DNA from: Mailhella sp.
GTDB lineage: Bacteria; Desulfobacterota; Desulfovibrionia; Desulfovibrionales; Desulfovibrionaceae
Reading direction: 5' to 3'
Assembly: GCA_020024815.1 (NCBI GenBank)
Contig: JAHHTE010000137.1
Span: forward strand, 1 to 5,744
Length of the DNA: 5,744 nucleotides
Shown piece by piece: positions 1 through 5,570 of the stretch. Position 1 is the first letter of the stretch. Every line of letters begins with the position of its first letter. The translations under genes were made by a program, and so were the position numbers. The notes under the pieces were generated by a model, which saw nothing but the letters and a program-made list of their open reading frames with translations, was not told where the DNA came from and did not search any database.

Positions 1-76
1 CAAATTATTTAGAATTACTTTAACGTATTAGGCTTATAAAATAAAAAATATTTTCATAAAATCACTGTCTTAATAA

Positions 77-131
77 GTTTCACTCTCTGTAAGCGAGGGG
101 AGCGAAGCGACTTGCTGAAAGAGTGTGAAAC
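77..131. repeat. Imperfect inverted repeat with GTTTCAC/GTGAAAC arms
   Basis: GTTTCAC at 77-83 pairs perfectly with GTGAAAC at 125-131. After one mismatch the stem continues with CTCT 85-88 against AGAG 120-123 and, beyond a four-base bulge, 89-93 against 111-115 including one G-U pair. The loop is G-rich. A second copy of GTGAAAC lies at 193-199, so the left arm has two possible partners. Read as RNA this would be a long, interrupted hairpin on either strand. Function is unknown. Confidence 0.5.
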
Positions 132-175
132 AGTGGGCATTGCTCGGGGGGCTTGCCCCCCGTTAGCTTACCACT
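132..175. repeat. Strong nested hairpin with a perfect G6/C6 core
   Basis: The core CGGGGGG (145-151) pairs with CCCCCCG (156-162) across the loop CTTG. Outside it, GCT 142-144 pairs with AGC 165-167, with TT 163-164 bulged, and further out AGTGG 132-136 pairs with CCACT 171-175. This is the most stable structure in the window as judged by eye. It lacks a following T-run on either strand, so it is not a standard intrinsic terminator. The right arm can also pair with 185-193 (see the overlapping alternative), which would open this hairpin. Confidence 0.55.
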
Positions 176-193
176 CTGCTCGGGGCTAAGGGG
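158..193. repeat. Alternative stem competing with the G6/C6 hairpin
   Basis: CCCC 158-161 plus TTAGC 163-167 (G162 bulged) is complementary to GCTAA 185-189 plus GGGG 190-193, nine pairs in all. It uses the same C-run as the 145-162 core, so the two foldings exclude each other. The sequence TGCTCGGGG also occurs twice, at 141-149 and 177-185, which suggests that a short segment was duplicated. Mutually exclusive stems are seen in riboswitches and attenuators, but duplicated repeats produce them by chance as well. Confidence 0.35.
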
Positions 194-214
194 TGAAACC
201 TCTTATAACACCTA

Positions 215-247
215 ATACTATGGAATAGTATAATAAAAAGATAGTAT
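215..247. repeat. 17-bp palindrome ATACTAT-n3-ATAGTAT plus a third half-site
   Basis: ATACTAT at 215-221 and ATAGTAT at 225-231 form a perfect 7-bp inverted repeat with a 3-base spacer. ATAGTAT occurs again at 241-247. The size and symmetry would suit a dimeric DNA-binding protein or a small hairpin. No gene starts nearby on either strand, so an operator role has no obvious target. In AT-rich DNA part of the symmetry may be chance. Confidence 0.35.
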
Positions 248-260
248 CCTCATAACTATT

Positions 261-281
261 TTAGGGGGATACCTCCCCTAA
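261..281. repeat. Hairpin TTAGGGG/CCCCTAA
   Basis: TTAGGGG at 261-267 pairs perfectly with CCCCTAA at 275-281, giving a 7-bp stem with a 7-base loop. It lies directly beside the next, larger inverted repeat at 290-338. No T-run follows on either strand, so a terminator role is unlikely. It is probably part of the same structured repeat tract. Confidence 0.45.
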
Positions 282-289
282 GACCCCGT

Positions 290-338
290 TACAAGGGGAA
301 GCAAAGGGGGATAAATCCCCCTCACTCTCCCCCTTGTA
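290..338. repeat. Two-level inverted repeat, outer 9-bp and inner 7-bp stems
   Basis: TACAAGGGG at 290-298 is the exact reverse complement of CCCCTTGTA at 330-338. Inside it, GGGGGAT at 306-312 pairs with ATCCCCC at 315-321 around a two-base spacer. Two perfect nested stems of this length are hard to explain by chance in a genome this AT-rich. As RNA it would be a long interrupted hairpin; as DNA it could be a repeat unit. No coding capacity is seen. Confidence 0.5.
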
Positions 339-530
339 GAACCCAAGCTTTCCCCCTTACGCTCCATACTTTTACGCGAGCTTTGCCCGCTCTAAAGAAT
401 GTCGCTTTTATTCCCATAACTCATAAGTAAAGGCTTTTTGTTTAGTTTTATACGGTAGCCGTTAATGTTATATAAACAAGAAAAAAAATAATTTAGAAAC
501 ACACCCTAATTATTTTATTATATAGATATA

Positions 531-562
531 AAAAACACATTTTGCCCGCAAAATGTGTTTTT
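531..562. terminator. Perfect 15-bp hairpin, likely bidirectional terminator
   Basis: The arms 531-545 and 548-562 are exact reverse complements, a 15-bp stem around CC. The stem begins with five A and ends with five T, so a U-tract follows a stable hairpin in transcripts from either strand. On the minus strand it lies about 80 nt beyond the recN stop codon and would be the second of two hairpins. On the plus strand it would stop transcription coming from the left and protect recN from antisense reading. The geometry is that of a Rho-independent terminator. Confidence 0.75.
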
Positions 563-586
563 GTTTAAAAAGTTTTGAGGGGAGAG

Positions 587-625
587 TTTGAGAGGGGGAA
601 CTTTTTCAAAAGTTCTCCTCTCAAA
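587..625 (-). terminator. Hairpin directly after recN, probable operon terminator
   Basis: TTTGAGAGG at 587-595 pairs with CCTCTCAAA at 617-625, and GAACTTTT at 598-605 pairs with AAAAGTTC at 608-615. The two stems stack around a small bulge with a possible G-U pair. The hairpin starts 15 nt past the recN stop codon (641-643). On the minus strand no clean T-run follows at once; CTTTTT comes about 15 nt further on (567-572). A competing pairing exists between AAAAAGTT 567-574 and AACTTTTT 599-606. This G/A-rich, C/T-rich hairpin resembles, from memory, terminators common in Desulfovibrio genomes. Confidence 0.65.
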
Positions 626-640
626 AAAAAATAAAGAAAA

Positions 641-2233
641 TTATTCCTTACCAGCCATACGTTCTAATTCTTTTTCTCGTTCATTTTTTGATAATCGAAC
701 GCAACGACTATATGTTTCATCATTAATAAATTCTTTTGTAATTTTAAAATGATTTTTTCCACGAGCTGCTAATTGTGGCCAGTGGGTAATAAGAAGCATT
801 TGCCTTTTTTCTGCCAAAGCTGATAAACGTTCTGCAACACGATTTAGTGTAATACCCCCAACACCTGCATCTACTTCATCAAAAATCAATGTTGCATCTT
901 CATATTGAGATTGTTGTAAACCAATAACAGCAAGTAAAAAACGTGATAATTCACCACCTGATGCTATTTTATCCAAAGGTTGAGGATTTTGCCCTGGATT
1001 TGGAGCCCAAAGAAGTTTTACTATTTTTTCTATGCAAGGTTCTTTTCCCTCATTATTAATATTGTGTTCAATAAATTCAGGAATAACTTGTACTTTTTCA
1101 GAAAATCCAAGACCTTTTAATTCTTTTTCTAATGAAGAACAAAAAGACTTTGCAGCTTTTTCGCGTTCTACATTAAGTTTTTCTAAACATTTTTGCAAAG
1201 TATGTGTTAATTCTTTTTCTTTTTTATCAATATTTAATATATCTAAATTACAAGCATCTAAAAAAGATAAATTTTCACTAACTTCTTCTTTTAATGCTAA
1301 AATTTGTTTAATACTTCTTCCTAATTTTCGTTTTAATTGTGCTAATTGATAAAGACGAGATTCTATATCATTTAAACTCATATCACTATCAATTTCAGGA
1401 TTTGGAACATTTCTAAATCGAGAAGATAATTCTTTTATTTCTTCTTGAAAATTAAGCAATGCCTCATAGGCTGTATCCATATTATGCTCAATTTCAGAAT
1501 CTTTTGTTAAATGAGAAAGAACCCTTTCTAATTGACTTACAAGGTTAATTAACCCTCCATTACCATCATTACCGTATAGTATTTCAAGCCCTTCATCATA
1601 AGAAGCCTGTATATGTTCCATACTTTTAAATTGAGAACGTAATGCTTCTAAATTTTCTTCTTCATTTTCTTCAGGATTAACTTTTTCAATTTCTGTTTGC
1701 TGTAATTCTAATAATTCACGTTTATCAGTTAAGGTTTCTATTTTTTGTAAAAGAACTTTTTTTTCATGGGTAAGATTTTTAAATTCTTTAACAATTTCTT
1801 CTTTTTGCAAGAGTATTTTTTTATCTTCAAGAAAATCATCAATTAAATTTGCTTGAAAAGTTGGTTGTAATAGACGTTGTTGTCCATGTTGTCCAACATG
1901 TAATATAAGTAAGGGACGCAATTCTTTTATCGCGTCTTGTGAACTAACATTACCATTTAAAAAGAAACGACTTCTGCCTGTTTCTGCAATTAATTCACGG
2001 CGTATTGTATATTCTGTTTCACCAAGATAAAAGATAGCTTCTACTTGAGCTTTTTCTTTACCTTTACGCACCATATCAGCATTTAGTTTTTCACCAAGTA
2101 AAAATTGTATTGCTTTTAATATAAATGTTTTTCCAGCACCTGTTTCACCTGTTAATACATTCATTCCATCTATAAAATCAAGTTCTGTATCATCTATAAG
2201 TGCTAAATCACGAATTCGTAAATACTCAAGCAT
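641..2233 (-). CDS. recN: DNA repair ATPase RecN
   Basis: RecN is an SMC-like cytoplasmic ATPase acting early in double-strand break repair, where it promotes RecA-dependent end joining or synapsis. The 530-residue protein has the complete head: Walker A GETGAGKT at 29-36, the RecN-type HVGQHGQQRLL segment at 112-122, the ABC signature SGGELSR at 425-431, Walker B with FDEVDAG at 451-457, and a switch histidine in THWPQLAA at 483-490. Residues about 140-370 are Glu/Lys/Leu-rich, as expected for the coiled-coil arm. It is slightly shorter than E. coli RecN (about 553), with no missing motif. The ATG is preceded by AAGAGG five nt upstream, which overlaps the stop codon of the permease gene, so translation is likely coupled. 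It is the last gene of the operon. The Trp after the switch histidine, where Leu is usual, is a small oddity. Confidence 0.96.
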   Translation of the reverse strand: MLEYLRIRDLALIDDTELDFIDGMNVLTGETGAGKTFILKAIQFLLGEKLNADMVRKGKEKAQVEAIFYLGETEYTIRRELIAETGRSRFFLNGNVSSQDAIKELRPLLILHVGQHGQQRLLQPTFQANLIDDFLEDKKILLQKEEIVKEFKNLTHEKKVLLQKIETLTDKRELLELQQTEIEKVNPEENEEENLEALRSQFKSMEHIQASYDEGLEILYGNDGNGGLINLVSQLERVLSHLTKDSEIEHNMDTAYEALLNFQEEIKELSSRFRNVPNPEIDSDMSLNDIESRLYQLAQLKRKLGRSIKQILALKEEVSENLSFLDACNLDILNIDKKEKELTHTLQKCLEKLNVEREKAAKSFCSSLEKELKGLGFSEKVQVIPEFIEHNINNEGKEPCIEKIVKLLWAPNPGQNPQPLDKIASGGELSRFLLAVIGLQQSQYEDATLIFDEVDAGVGGITLNRVAERLSALAEKRQMLLITHWPQLAARGKNHFKITKEFINDETYSRCVRLSKNEREKELERMAGKE

Positions 2234-2242
2234 AACAACCTC

Positions 2243-3067
2243 TTATCGTTTCTTTGTACGTGGATCAAATATATCACGTAAACTTTCACCAAGTAAATTA
2301 TATCCTAATACAGTAATAAAGATAGCAATACCAGGAAAAAATGAAAGCCAAGGAGCATTTGATAAAACATCTTTTCCATCAAGTAGCATATTTCCCCAAC
2401 TTGGGTCTGGTGGTTGTACCCCTAACCCCAAAAAACTAAGTGAAGATTCAACTAAAATAGCTCCAGCAATGCCTAAGGTTGCTGAAACCAAAACAGGTGC
2501 TAATGTATTAGGTAAAATATGAATAAATAAAATTCTTACTTTACTAGCTCCAGATAATTTTGCAGCAGCAATAAAATCTCTTTCTCGTAAAGAAAGGGTT
2601 TCTGCTCGTACAAGTCTTGTAAGTCCAGTCCAAGAAGTAAAACCTATTACAATCATTATATTTGTTAAACTTGGTTCTAAAAAAGCAATAACAGCTAAGA
2701 TTAAGAAAAAAGAGGGAAAACAAAGCATAATATCTACAAGACGCATAATAATTTCATCAATTATTCCACCAAAATATCCAGAAATTAATCCTAATGTTAT
2801 ACCAATAAAAGAAGAAATACCAACAGCAATAAAACCAACCCACAAAGAAACTCTTGCTCCGTATAAAAGTCTTGTAAAAACATCTCGACCAAGAGCATCT
2901 GTTCCCATTAAATGTTCTGCACTTGGAGCATGTAAAATTTGATTTAAATTTAATTCATTAGGAAGATATGGGGTAAAAAAAGGTGCAAAAATAGCACAAA
3001 AACACATGGAAAATACAATAACTAAACCAAGTAAAAGTAAAAAATGATTTTTTATACAAGAAAACAT
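2243..3067 (-). CDS. dppC: DppC/OppC/NikC-type ABC importer permease
   Basis: This is an inner-membrane subunit of a peptide- or nickel-type ABC importer that pairs with the DppB-like protein encoded just before it. The 274 residues show the subfamily's N-terminal hallmark HLMGTDALGRDVFTRLLYG (52-70), the cytoplasmic EAA loop AAAKLSGASKVRILFIHILPN in two parts around Gly173 and Pro186, and the closing LLGESLRDIFDPR (258-270). Hydrophobic segments lie near 9-30, 75-98, 111-130, 135-150, 190-208 and 243-262. At 274 residues it is shorter than DppC or OppC (about 300) and nearer NikC, but this does not settle the substrate. The ATG shares one base with the preceding stop (TAATG) and has GAGGAA seven nt upstream, indicating translational coupling. 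The dppC symbol reflects family, not proven dipeptide specificity. Confidence 0.9.
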   Translation of the reverse strand: MFSCIKNHFLLLLGLVIVFSMCFCAIFAPFFTPYLPNELNLNQILHAPSAEHLMGTDALGRDVFTRLLYGARVSLWVGFIAVGISSFIGITLGLISGYFGGIIDEIIMRLVDIMLCFPSFFLILAVIAFLEPSLTNIMIVIGFTSWTGLTRLVRAETLSLRERDFIAAAKLSGASKVRILFIHILPNTLAPVLVSATLGIAGAILVESSLSFLGLGVQPPDPSWGNMLLDGKDVLSNAPWLSFFPGIAIFITVLGYNLLGESLRDIFDPRTKKR

Positions 3068-4065
3068 TATTTTATTCCTCGAATACGGGGGTCAGCTAAT
3101 TTATAACAAAAATCAGCTAATAAATTTCCTAATAACGTTAAAATTGCTCCAAAAACTAAATTTCCCATAATAAGAGGATAATCACGAGCAATAACAGCAG
3201 AATAAAATAATTGTCCAAGTCCTGGTAAAGCAAAAATACTTTCTATAATAACACTTCCTCCAATAAGACCTGGAATAGATAATCCCAATAAGGTAATAAC
3301 AGGAAGTAGAGCATTACGAAGTGCATGTTTTAAAATTACAGTTGTCTTTGTAAGCCCCTTTGCTCTAGCTGTTAGGATAAAATCTTGATGTAATACTTCA
3401 AGCATTGATGAACGTAAAAAACGTGATGTTCCTGCAATAGCTCCAATAGTTGAAACAATTATTGGTAATAGCAAATGAGAAGATATATCAAGACATTTTT
3501 CCCATAAACTTAATTCTGCAAAATTTAAACTAGTTAATCCAGAAATAGGAAGTATACCATGTTCTATCCCAAAATAAAGCATTAATAATAATGCAAGCCA
3601 AAATCCAGGCATTGCAAAACCTAAAAAAACTAAAAAAGTAAAAAACTTATCAATAAAAGTTCCTTGCTTTACAGCAGAAATAATACCAATAGGCAGTGCA
3701 ATTAATAATGCTAAAAGAATGGAAACAAGATTTAATCCAACAGTTAAGGGTAAGCGTTCTAAAATCTTATCCATAACAGGCCTTGCATCACCTGATAAAG
3801 AATTTCCAAAATCAAATTGAATTAATCGTATAAGCCATTCATAATATTGAATAAAAATTGGTTTATCTAAACCATATAATGCATTTAACTTTGCTCGATA
3901 TGCTTCGTTAACAAGTGGATTTAAGCTTGTTTGCATATCAGTAGGAGAACCTGGAGCTAAGTGTATAACAAAAAAGCTAATTAATGTAATGCCTAAAAAA
4001 ATAACCATTAACCAAATAGCTTTTTTGCTTAAAAAAAGTAGGGTAGTTACAAATGAATTAGCCAA
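3067..4065 (-). CDS. dppB: DppB/OppB/NikB-type ABC importer permease, TTG start
   Basis: This is the partner membrane subunit of a peptide/nickel-type ABC importer. In its 332 residues the family landmarks appear in order: first membrane segment (about 17-36) ending in HLAPGSP (35-41), GLDKPIFIQYYEWL (65-78), the EAA loop with ARAKGLTKTTVILKHALRN (233-251) and LLP (253-255), then ESIFALPGLGQLFYSAV (275-291), RDYPLIMG (294-301) and the C-terminal LADPRIR (323-329). Further hydrophobic segments lie near 107-131, 140-165, 197-212, 252-275 and 298-318. The start is TTG at 4065-4063 with AAGGGAG nine nt upstream; the next ATG (Met20) would cut into the first membrane segment. No binding protein (DppA) or ATPase (DppD/F) gene is in the window, so the substrate is unassigned. 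The gene starts 4 nt after the preceding stop codon. Confidence 0.92.
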   Translation of the reverse strand: MANSFVTTLLFLSKKAIWLMVIFLGITLISFFVIHLAPGSPTDMQTSLNPLVNEAYRAKLNALYGLDKPIFIQYYEWLIRLIQFDFGNSLSGDARPVMDKILERLPLTVGLNLVSILLALLIALPIGIISAVKQGTFIDKFFTFLVFLGFAMPGFWLALLLMLYFGIEHGILPISGLTSLNFAELSLWEKCLDISSHLLLPIIVSTIGAIAGTSRFLRSSMLEVLHQDFILTARAKGLTKTTVILKHALRNALLPVITLLGLSIPGLIGGSVIIESIFALPGLGQLFYSAVIARDYPLIMGNLVFGAILTLLGNLLADFCYKLADPRIRGIK

Positions 4066-4069
4066 AAGA

Positions 4070-4621
4070 CTAAGCTCCCTTTGTAATATCGTGATTGATC
4101 CATTCGTTAATTGATTTTACTTCATCAGCCCATGCATTTTCAGAAAGTCTAATTTGCAAAAACTGTTCATAAACTTCATCAAAAAGCTCTAAACCTTCTG
4201 TAATAAATTGCATTTTAATATAAAACGTTGCATCTTCATCAACTTCAGAATCTTCAGGTTTTGCAAAAGCTGGTGTTTTAAAGGAATTTAAACTAAAATC
4301 TTCTGCTTTTAAAGATACTTGCCAATTCATATCATCTTTAACAAAGCTAACTAAAGCACGAACTACTTTTTTTCCTGTTGAAAGACCAAGTCTTGCTTCT
4401 CGCATAGGTGAAAAAGCACCAGAAACAGAAGCTGTTTCTTGCTGTTCTCCTTCACCACCTCGAACTACAAGACGATGTTCAATACGAACATGAAAACTAT
4501 AATCATTAGCACTAGAACGGAATAAGCCATCAGCATATTCACTTCTATACCAAAGCCAAGTTAAAAACTCTTGTCCTAACAAAATATCAGTATTTTCACC
4601 CATGTATGGAGCGTCTGCCAT
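4070..4621 (-). CDS. RdgC-like protein, C-terminal half as a separate gene
   Basis: The 183-residue product has no signal peptide or membrane segment and is probably cytoplasmic. Its best landmark is ILLGQEFLTWLWYRSE (13-28), which resembles from memory a segment following the N-terminal domain in RdgC-type proteins of delta-proteobacteria. Later, ARLGLSTGKKVVRALVSF (76-93) and the stretch near 131-158 fit in order, only loosely, with the C-terminal part of E. coli RdgC. The upstream gene encodes the matching N-terminal half, 12 nt away and in the same frame. Together they make 388 residues against about 303 for E. coli RdgC, so this part may carry extra sequence. The ATG has AAGGAA eight nt upstream, overlapping the previous stop; Met7 is a weaker alternative. 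Identity rests largely on position; an unrelated conserved partner of RdgC is the alternative. Confidence 0.6.
   Translation of the reverse strand: MADAPYMGENTDILLGQEFLTWLWYRSEYADGLFRSSANDYSFHVRIEHRLVVRGGEGEQQETASVSGAFSPMREARLGLSTGKKVVRALVSFVKDDMNWQVSLKAEDFSLNSFKTPAFAKPEDSEVDEDATFYIKMQFITEGLELFDEVYEQFLQIRLSENAWADEVKSINEWINHDITKGA
4075..4081 (-). promoter_or_regulatory. Ribosome-binding site that fixes the TTG start of dppB
   Basis: Minus-strand AAGGGAG lies inside the last codons of the preceding RdgC-like gene, with nine nt between it and TTG 4065-4063. No ATG or GTG in the same frame is placed as well, and the frame upstream of the TTG adds nothing family-like. A ribosome ending on the upstream gene would cover this site, so the expression of dppB may depend on upstream translation. 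Confidence 0.6.
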
Positions 4622-4633
4622 AAAAATTATTCC

Positions 4634-5251
4634 TTATGCATTAAATTCAGTTGGTTCTAATTGATCTAATTGTTCTTCACATCCTTTGCCAAGTATATTT
4701 TGTGCTAAAGTGTAGGGAAGTATTTGTTCAATTGCTACATCAAAGGTACGTACAAAATATTCAGAAAATTTATCAATAACACTACGTTGTGTAGAAGCAA
4801 AGTAAAGAATTTTATTGGGGTAATCCCATACAACTTCAAAATATGCAGGTACTGGCAATGTCTTTGCACGTAAACGAAGTTTTACTTGTTCAACTATTTC
4901 TTTTTTTCTATCTTTAGAAATATATTTTTTTCCAAGTTCTGCAAGTTTTTCTTCTTCAGCTCTAACTGCTAATGTAACATATTTTTTTTGCACAGCAGGG
5001 GAGATACGTCTTGTATCTATTCTATAAGAAAAAGTAATAAATTCACCTTTTCTAGGGCTTGATTTCTCAAATTGTGTATCAAGCATATCATCATAGCTTG
5101 TCCAACCAGCACCTTGTTCATCAGCTGTTTCATCAATATCAATAAAAGCAAATTGGCGTAATTTAGCTTCTAAATTATCCATAATTTCAGAGTTCACATC
5201 TTCAGCAACATTAAAACGTGTGAAACTCGTTGTATTTTTTAAAAAGCTCAT
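4634..5251 (-). CDS. rdgC: RdgC-like recombination-associated protein, N-terminal half
   Basis: RdgC binds double-stranded DNA as a ring-shaped dimer and restrains RecA-driven recombination. The 205 residues follow the order of the N-terminal half of E. coli RdgC: an opening LKNTTSFTRFNV (4-15) like FKNLMVYRL, AFIDID then GW (35-40, 49-50), a strand FITFSYRIDTRRISPAV (71-87), a charged helix with KDRKKEIVEQVKLRL (113-127), then LPVPAYFEVVWDYPNKILYFAST (132-154) like the LLPRAF-to-VDCAS stretch of E. coli. It ends after about 205 residues at TAA, where E. coli RdgC continues for roughly another 100. The continuation appears to be the next gene, in the same frame. ATG has GAGGGA five nt upstream and no gene before it, so it is the probable first gene of the operon. 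Homology was judged by eye. Confidence 0.75.
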   Translation of the reverse strand: MSFLKNTTSFTRFNVAEDVNSEIMDNLEAKLRQFAFIDIDETADEQGAGWTSYDDMLDTQFEKSSPRKGEFITFSYRIDTRRISPAVQKKYVTLAVRAEEEKLAELGKKYISKDRKKEIVEQVKLRLRAKTLPVPAYFEVVWDYPNKILYFASTQRSVIDKFSEYFVRTFDVAIEQILPYTLAQNILGKGCEEQLDQLEPTEFNA

Positions 5252-5279
5252 AAAAATCCCTCAATTTAATATCTTGTTA

Positions 5280-5308
5280 TTTTTACGCTATATAAAAAGA
5301 CTTTTCAA
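5280..5308 (-). promoter_or_regulatory. Candidate sigma-70-type promoter for the operon
   Basis: On the minus strand TTGAAA (5308-5303, five of six matches to TTGACA) is followed after exactly 17 bases by TAAAAA (5285-5280, four of six matches to TATAAT). Transcription would start near 5272 and leave a leader of about 20 nt before the ATG at 5251, which has room for the Shine-Dalgarno. The region is so AT-rich that other weak -10-like words exist, so this is the best candidate rather than a certain one. Confidence 0.45.
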
Positions 5309-5329
5309 GTATTTAATAAGTATATTTTT

Positions 5330-5347
5330 AATAATGATAATAATAAG
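5330..5347. promoter_or_regulatory. Fur-box-like tract upstream of the operon promoter
   Basis: Three consecutive hexamers read AATAAT, GATAAT, AATAAG. Against the classical 19-bp Fur consensus built of GATAAT units, 11 consecutive bases match (5331-5341) and about 14 of 19 match overall, counted by eye. It lies about 20 bp upstream of the candidate -35. AT-rich DNA produces such matches readily, and Desulfovibrio Fur-family sites may differ from the E. coli consensus, so it is tentative. Confidence 0.2.
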
Positions 5348-5423
5348 TTACTATAAATAAAAAATATCTTTACTGAAAAAATACCTATCATTTCTTTCTA
5401 TAAATTTAATGATATTTTTAGCT

Positions 5424-5439
5424 CATAATGTAAATTATG
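5424..5439. promoter_or_regulatory. Palindrome CATAAT-n4-ATTATG
   Basis: CATAAT at 5424-5429 and ATTATG at 5434-5439 are a perfect inverted repeat with four bases between them. The word ATGTAAA also occurs twice at 9-base spacing (5428-5434 and 5437-5443), so two binding units on one helical face are less likely than a single symmetric site. It would suit a dimeric repressor or activator, but it is far (about 115 bp) from the candidate promoter. Confidence 0.25.
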
Positions 5440-5521
5440 TAAACTTTAATTATAAATAAAAAATTTATATAGTAAATAATATACTGAAATAATAGTATTT
5501 ATCTTATCAGTTCAAATAAAC

Positions 5522-5542
5522 CTCTTTCTAAGAGCCTTTTTT
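5522..5542 (+). terminator. Weak terminator-like hairpin with T6 tail
   Basis: CTCTT at 5522-5526 pairs with AAGAG at 5530-5534 around a three-base loop, and six T follow at 5537-5542 after CC. The shape suits a weak Rho-independent terminator on the plus strand, but no plus-strand gene precedes it. It might end a small RNA or be chance; a 5-bp stem is marginal. Confidence 0.25.
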
Positions 5543-5553
5543 ATGTATTTTGA

Positions 5554-5570
5554 TATTTAGTACCTAAATA
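5554..5570. promoter_or_regulatory. 17-bp palindrome TATTTAG-n3-CTAAATA
   Basis: TATTTAG at 5554-5560 and CTAAATA at 5564-5570 form a perfect 7-bp inverted repeat around TAC. It is the most regular operator-like site in the upstream region and lies 17 bp before the ATG of a short plus-strand reading frame. It may control a gene to the right of the window. No protein can be assigned to it. Confidence 0.3.

Larger units (their letters stand above)
1..640. other. Gene-free, structure-rich region downstream of recN
   Basis: No reading frame on either strand here has a credible start, ribosome-binding site and length. Positions 1-76 and about 420-530 are plain AT-rich sequence. Positions 77-342 are visibly richer in G and C, with many G-runs and C-runs forming inverted repeats (listed separately). 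Positions 343-400 continue with C-rich sequence that repeats the short word TTACGC (358-363 region and 373-377) and a weak 4-bp stem, GAGC 378-381 with GCTC 389-392. Positions 531-625 hold the two hairpins that probably end the recN transcript. The compositional contrast with the AT-rich genes suggests an interspersed intergenic repeat, a structured RNA or the remnant of a lost gene; the sequence does not decide between these. Confidence 0.7.

Noticed and set aside
77..342. CRISPR array
   Set aside because: Repeated words are short (7-9 bases), irregularly spaced and inverted as well as direct. There are no regular repeat-spacer units and no cas genes.
77..342. tRNA or rRNA gene fragment
   Set aside because: The G+C-rich hairpins do not form a cloverleaf, no T-loop-like GTTCGA motif with an acceptor stem is present, and no rRNA signature was recognised.
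1..640. Insertion sequence or transposon remnant
   Set aside because: No transposase-like frame, no long terminal inverted repeats bounding the tract and no target-site duplication could be seen.
1032..1349. 105-codon plus-strand open frame
   Set aside because: It lies wholly antisense to the coiled-coil part of recN, whose Lys/Glu-rich codons read as Phe/Ser-rich sequence in reverse. It has no family resemblance or convincing ribosome-binding site.
4634..4636. Readthrough or recoded stop joining the two RdgC-like halves
   Set aside because: The stop is TAA, the least suited to recoding. A good Shine-Dalgarno and ATG follow at once, so independent initiation explains the arrangement better.
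5308..5391. 28-codon minus-strand frame starting at 5391
   Set aside because: It has no clear ribosome-binding site, a composition typical of translated AT-rich noncoding DNA, and no similarity I recognise.
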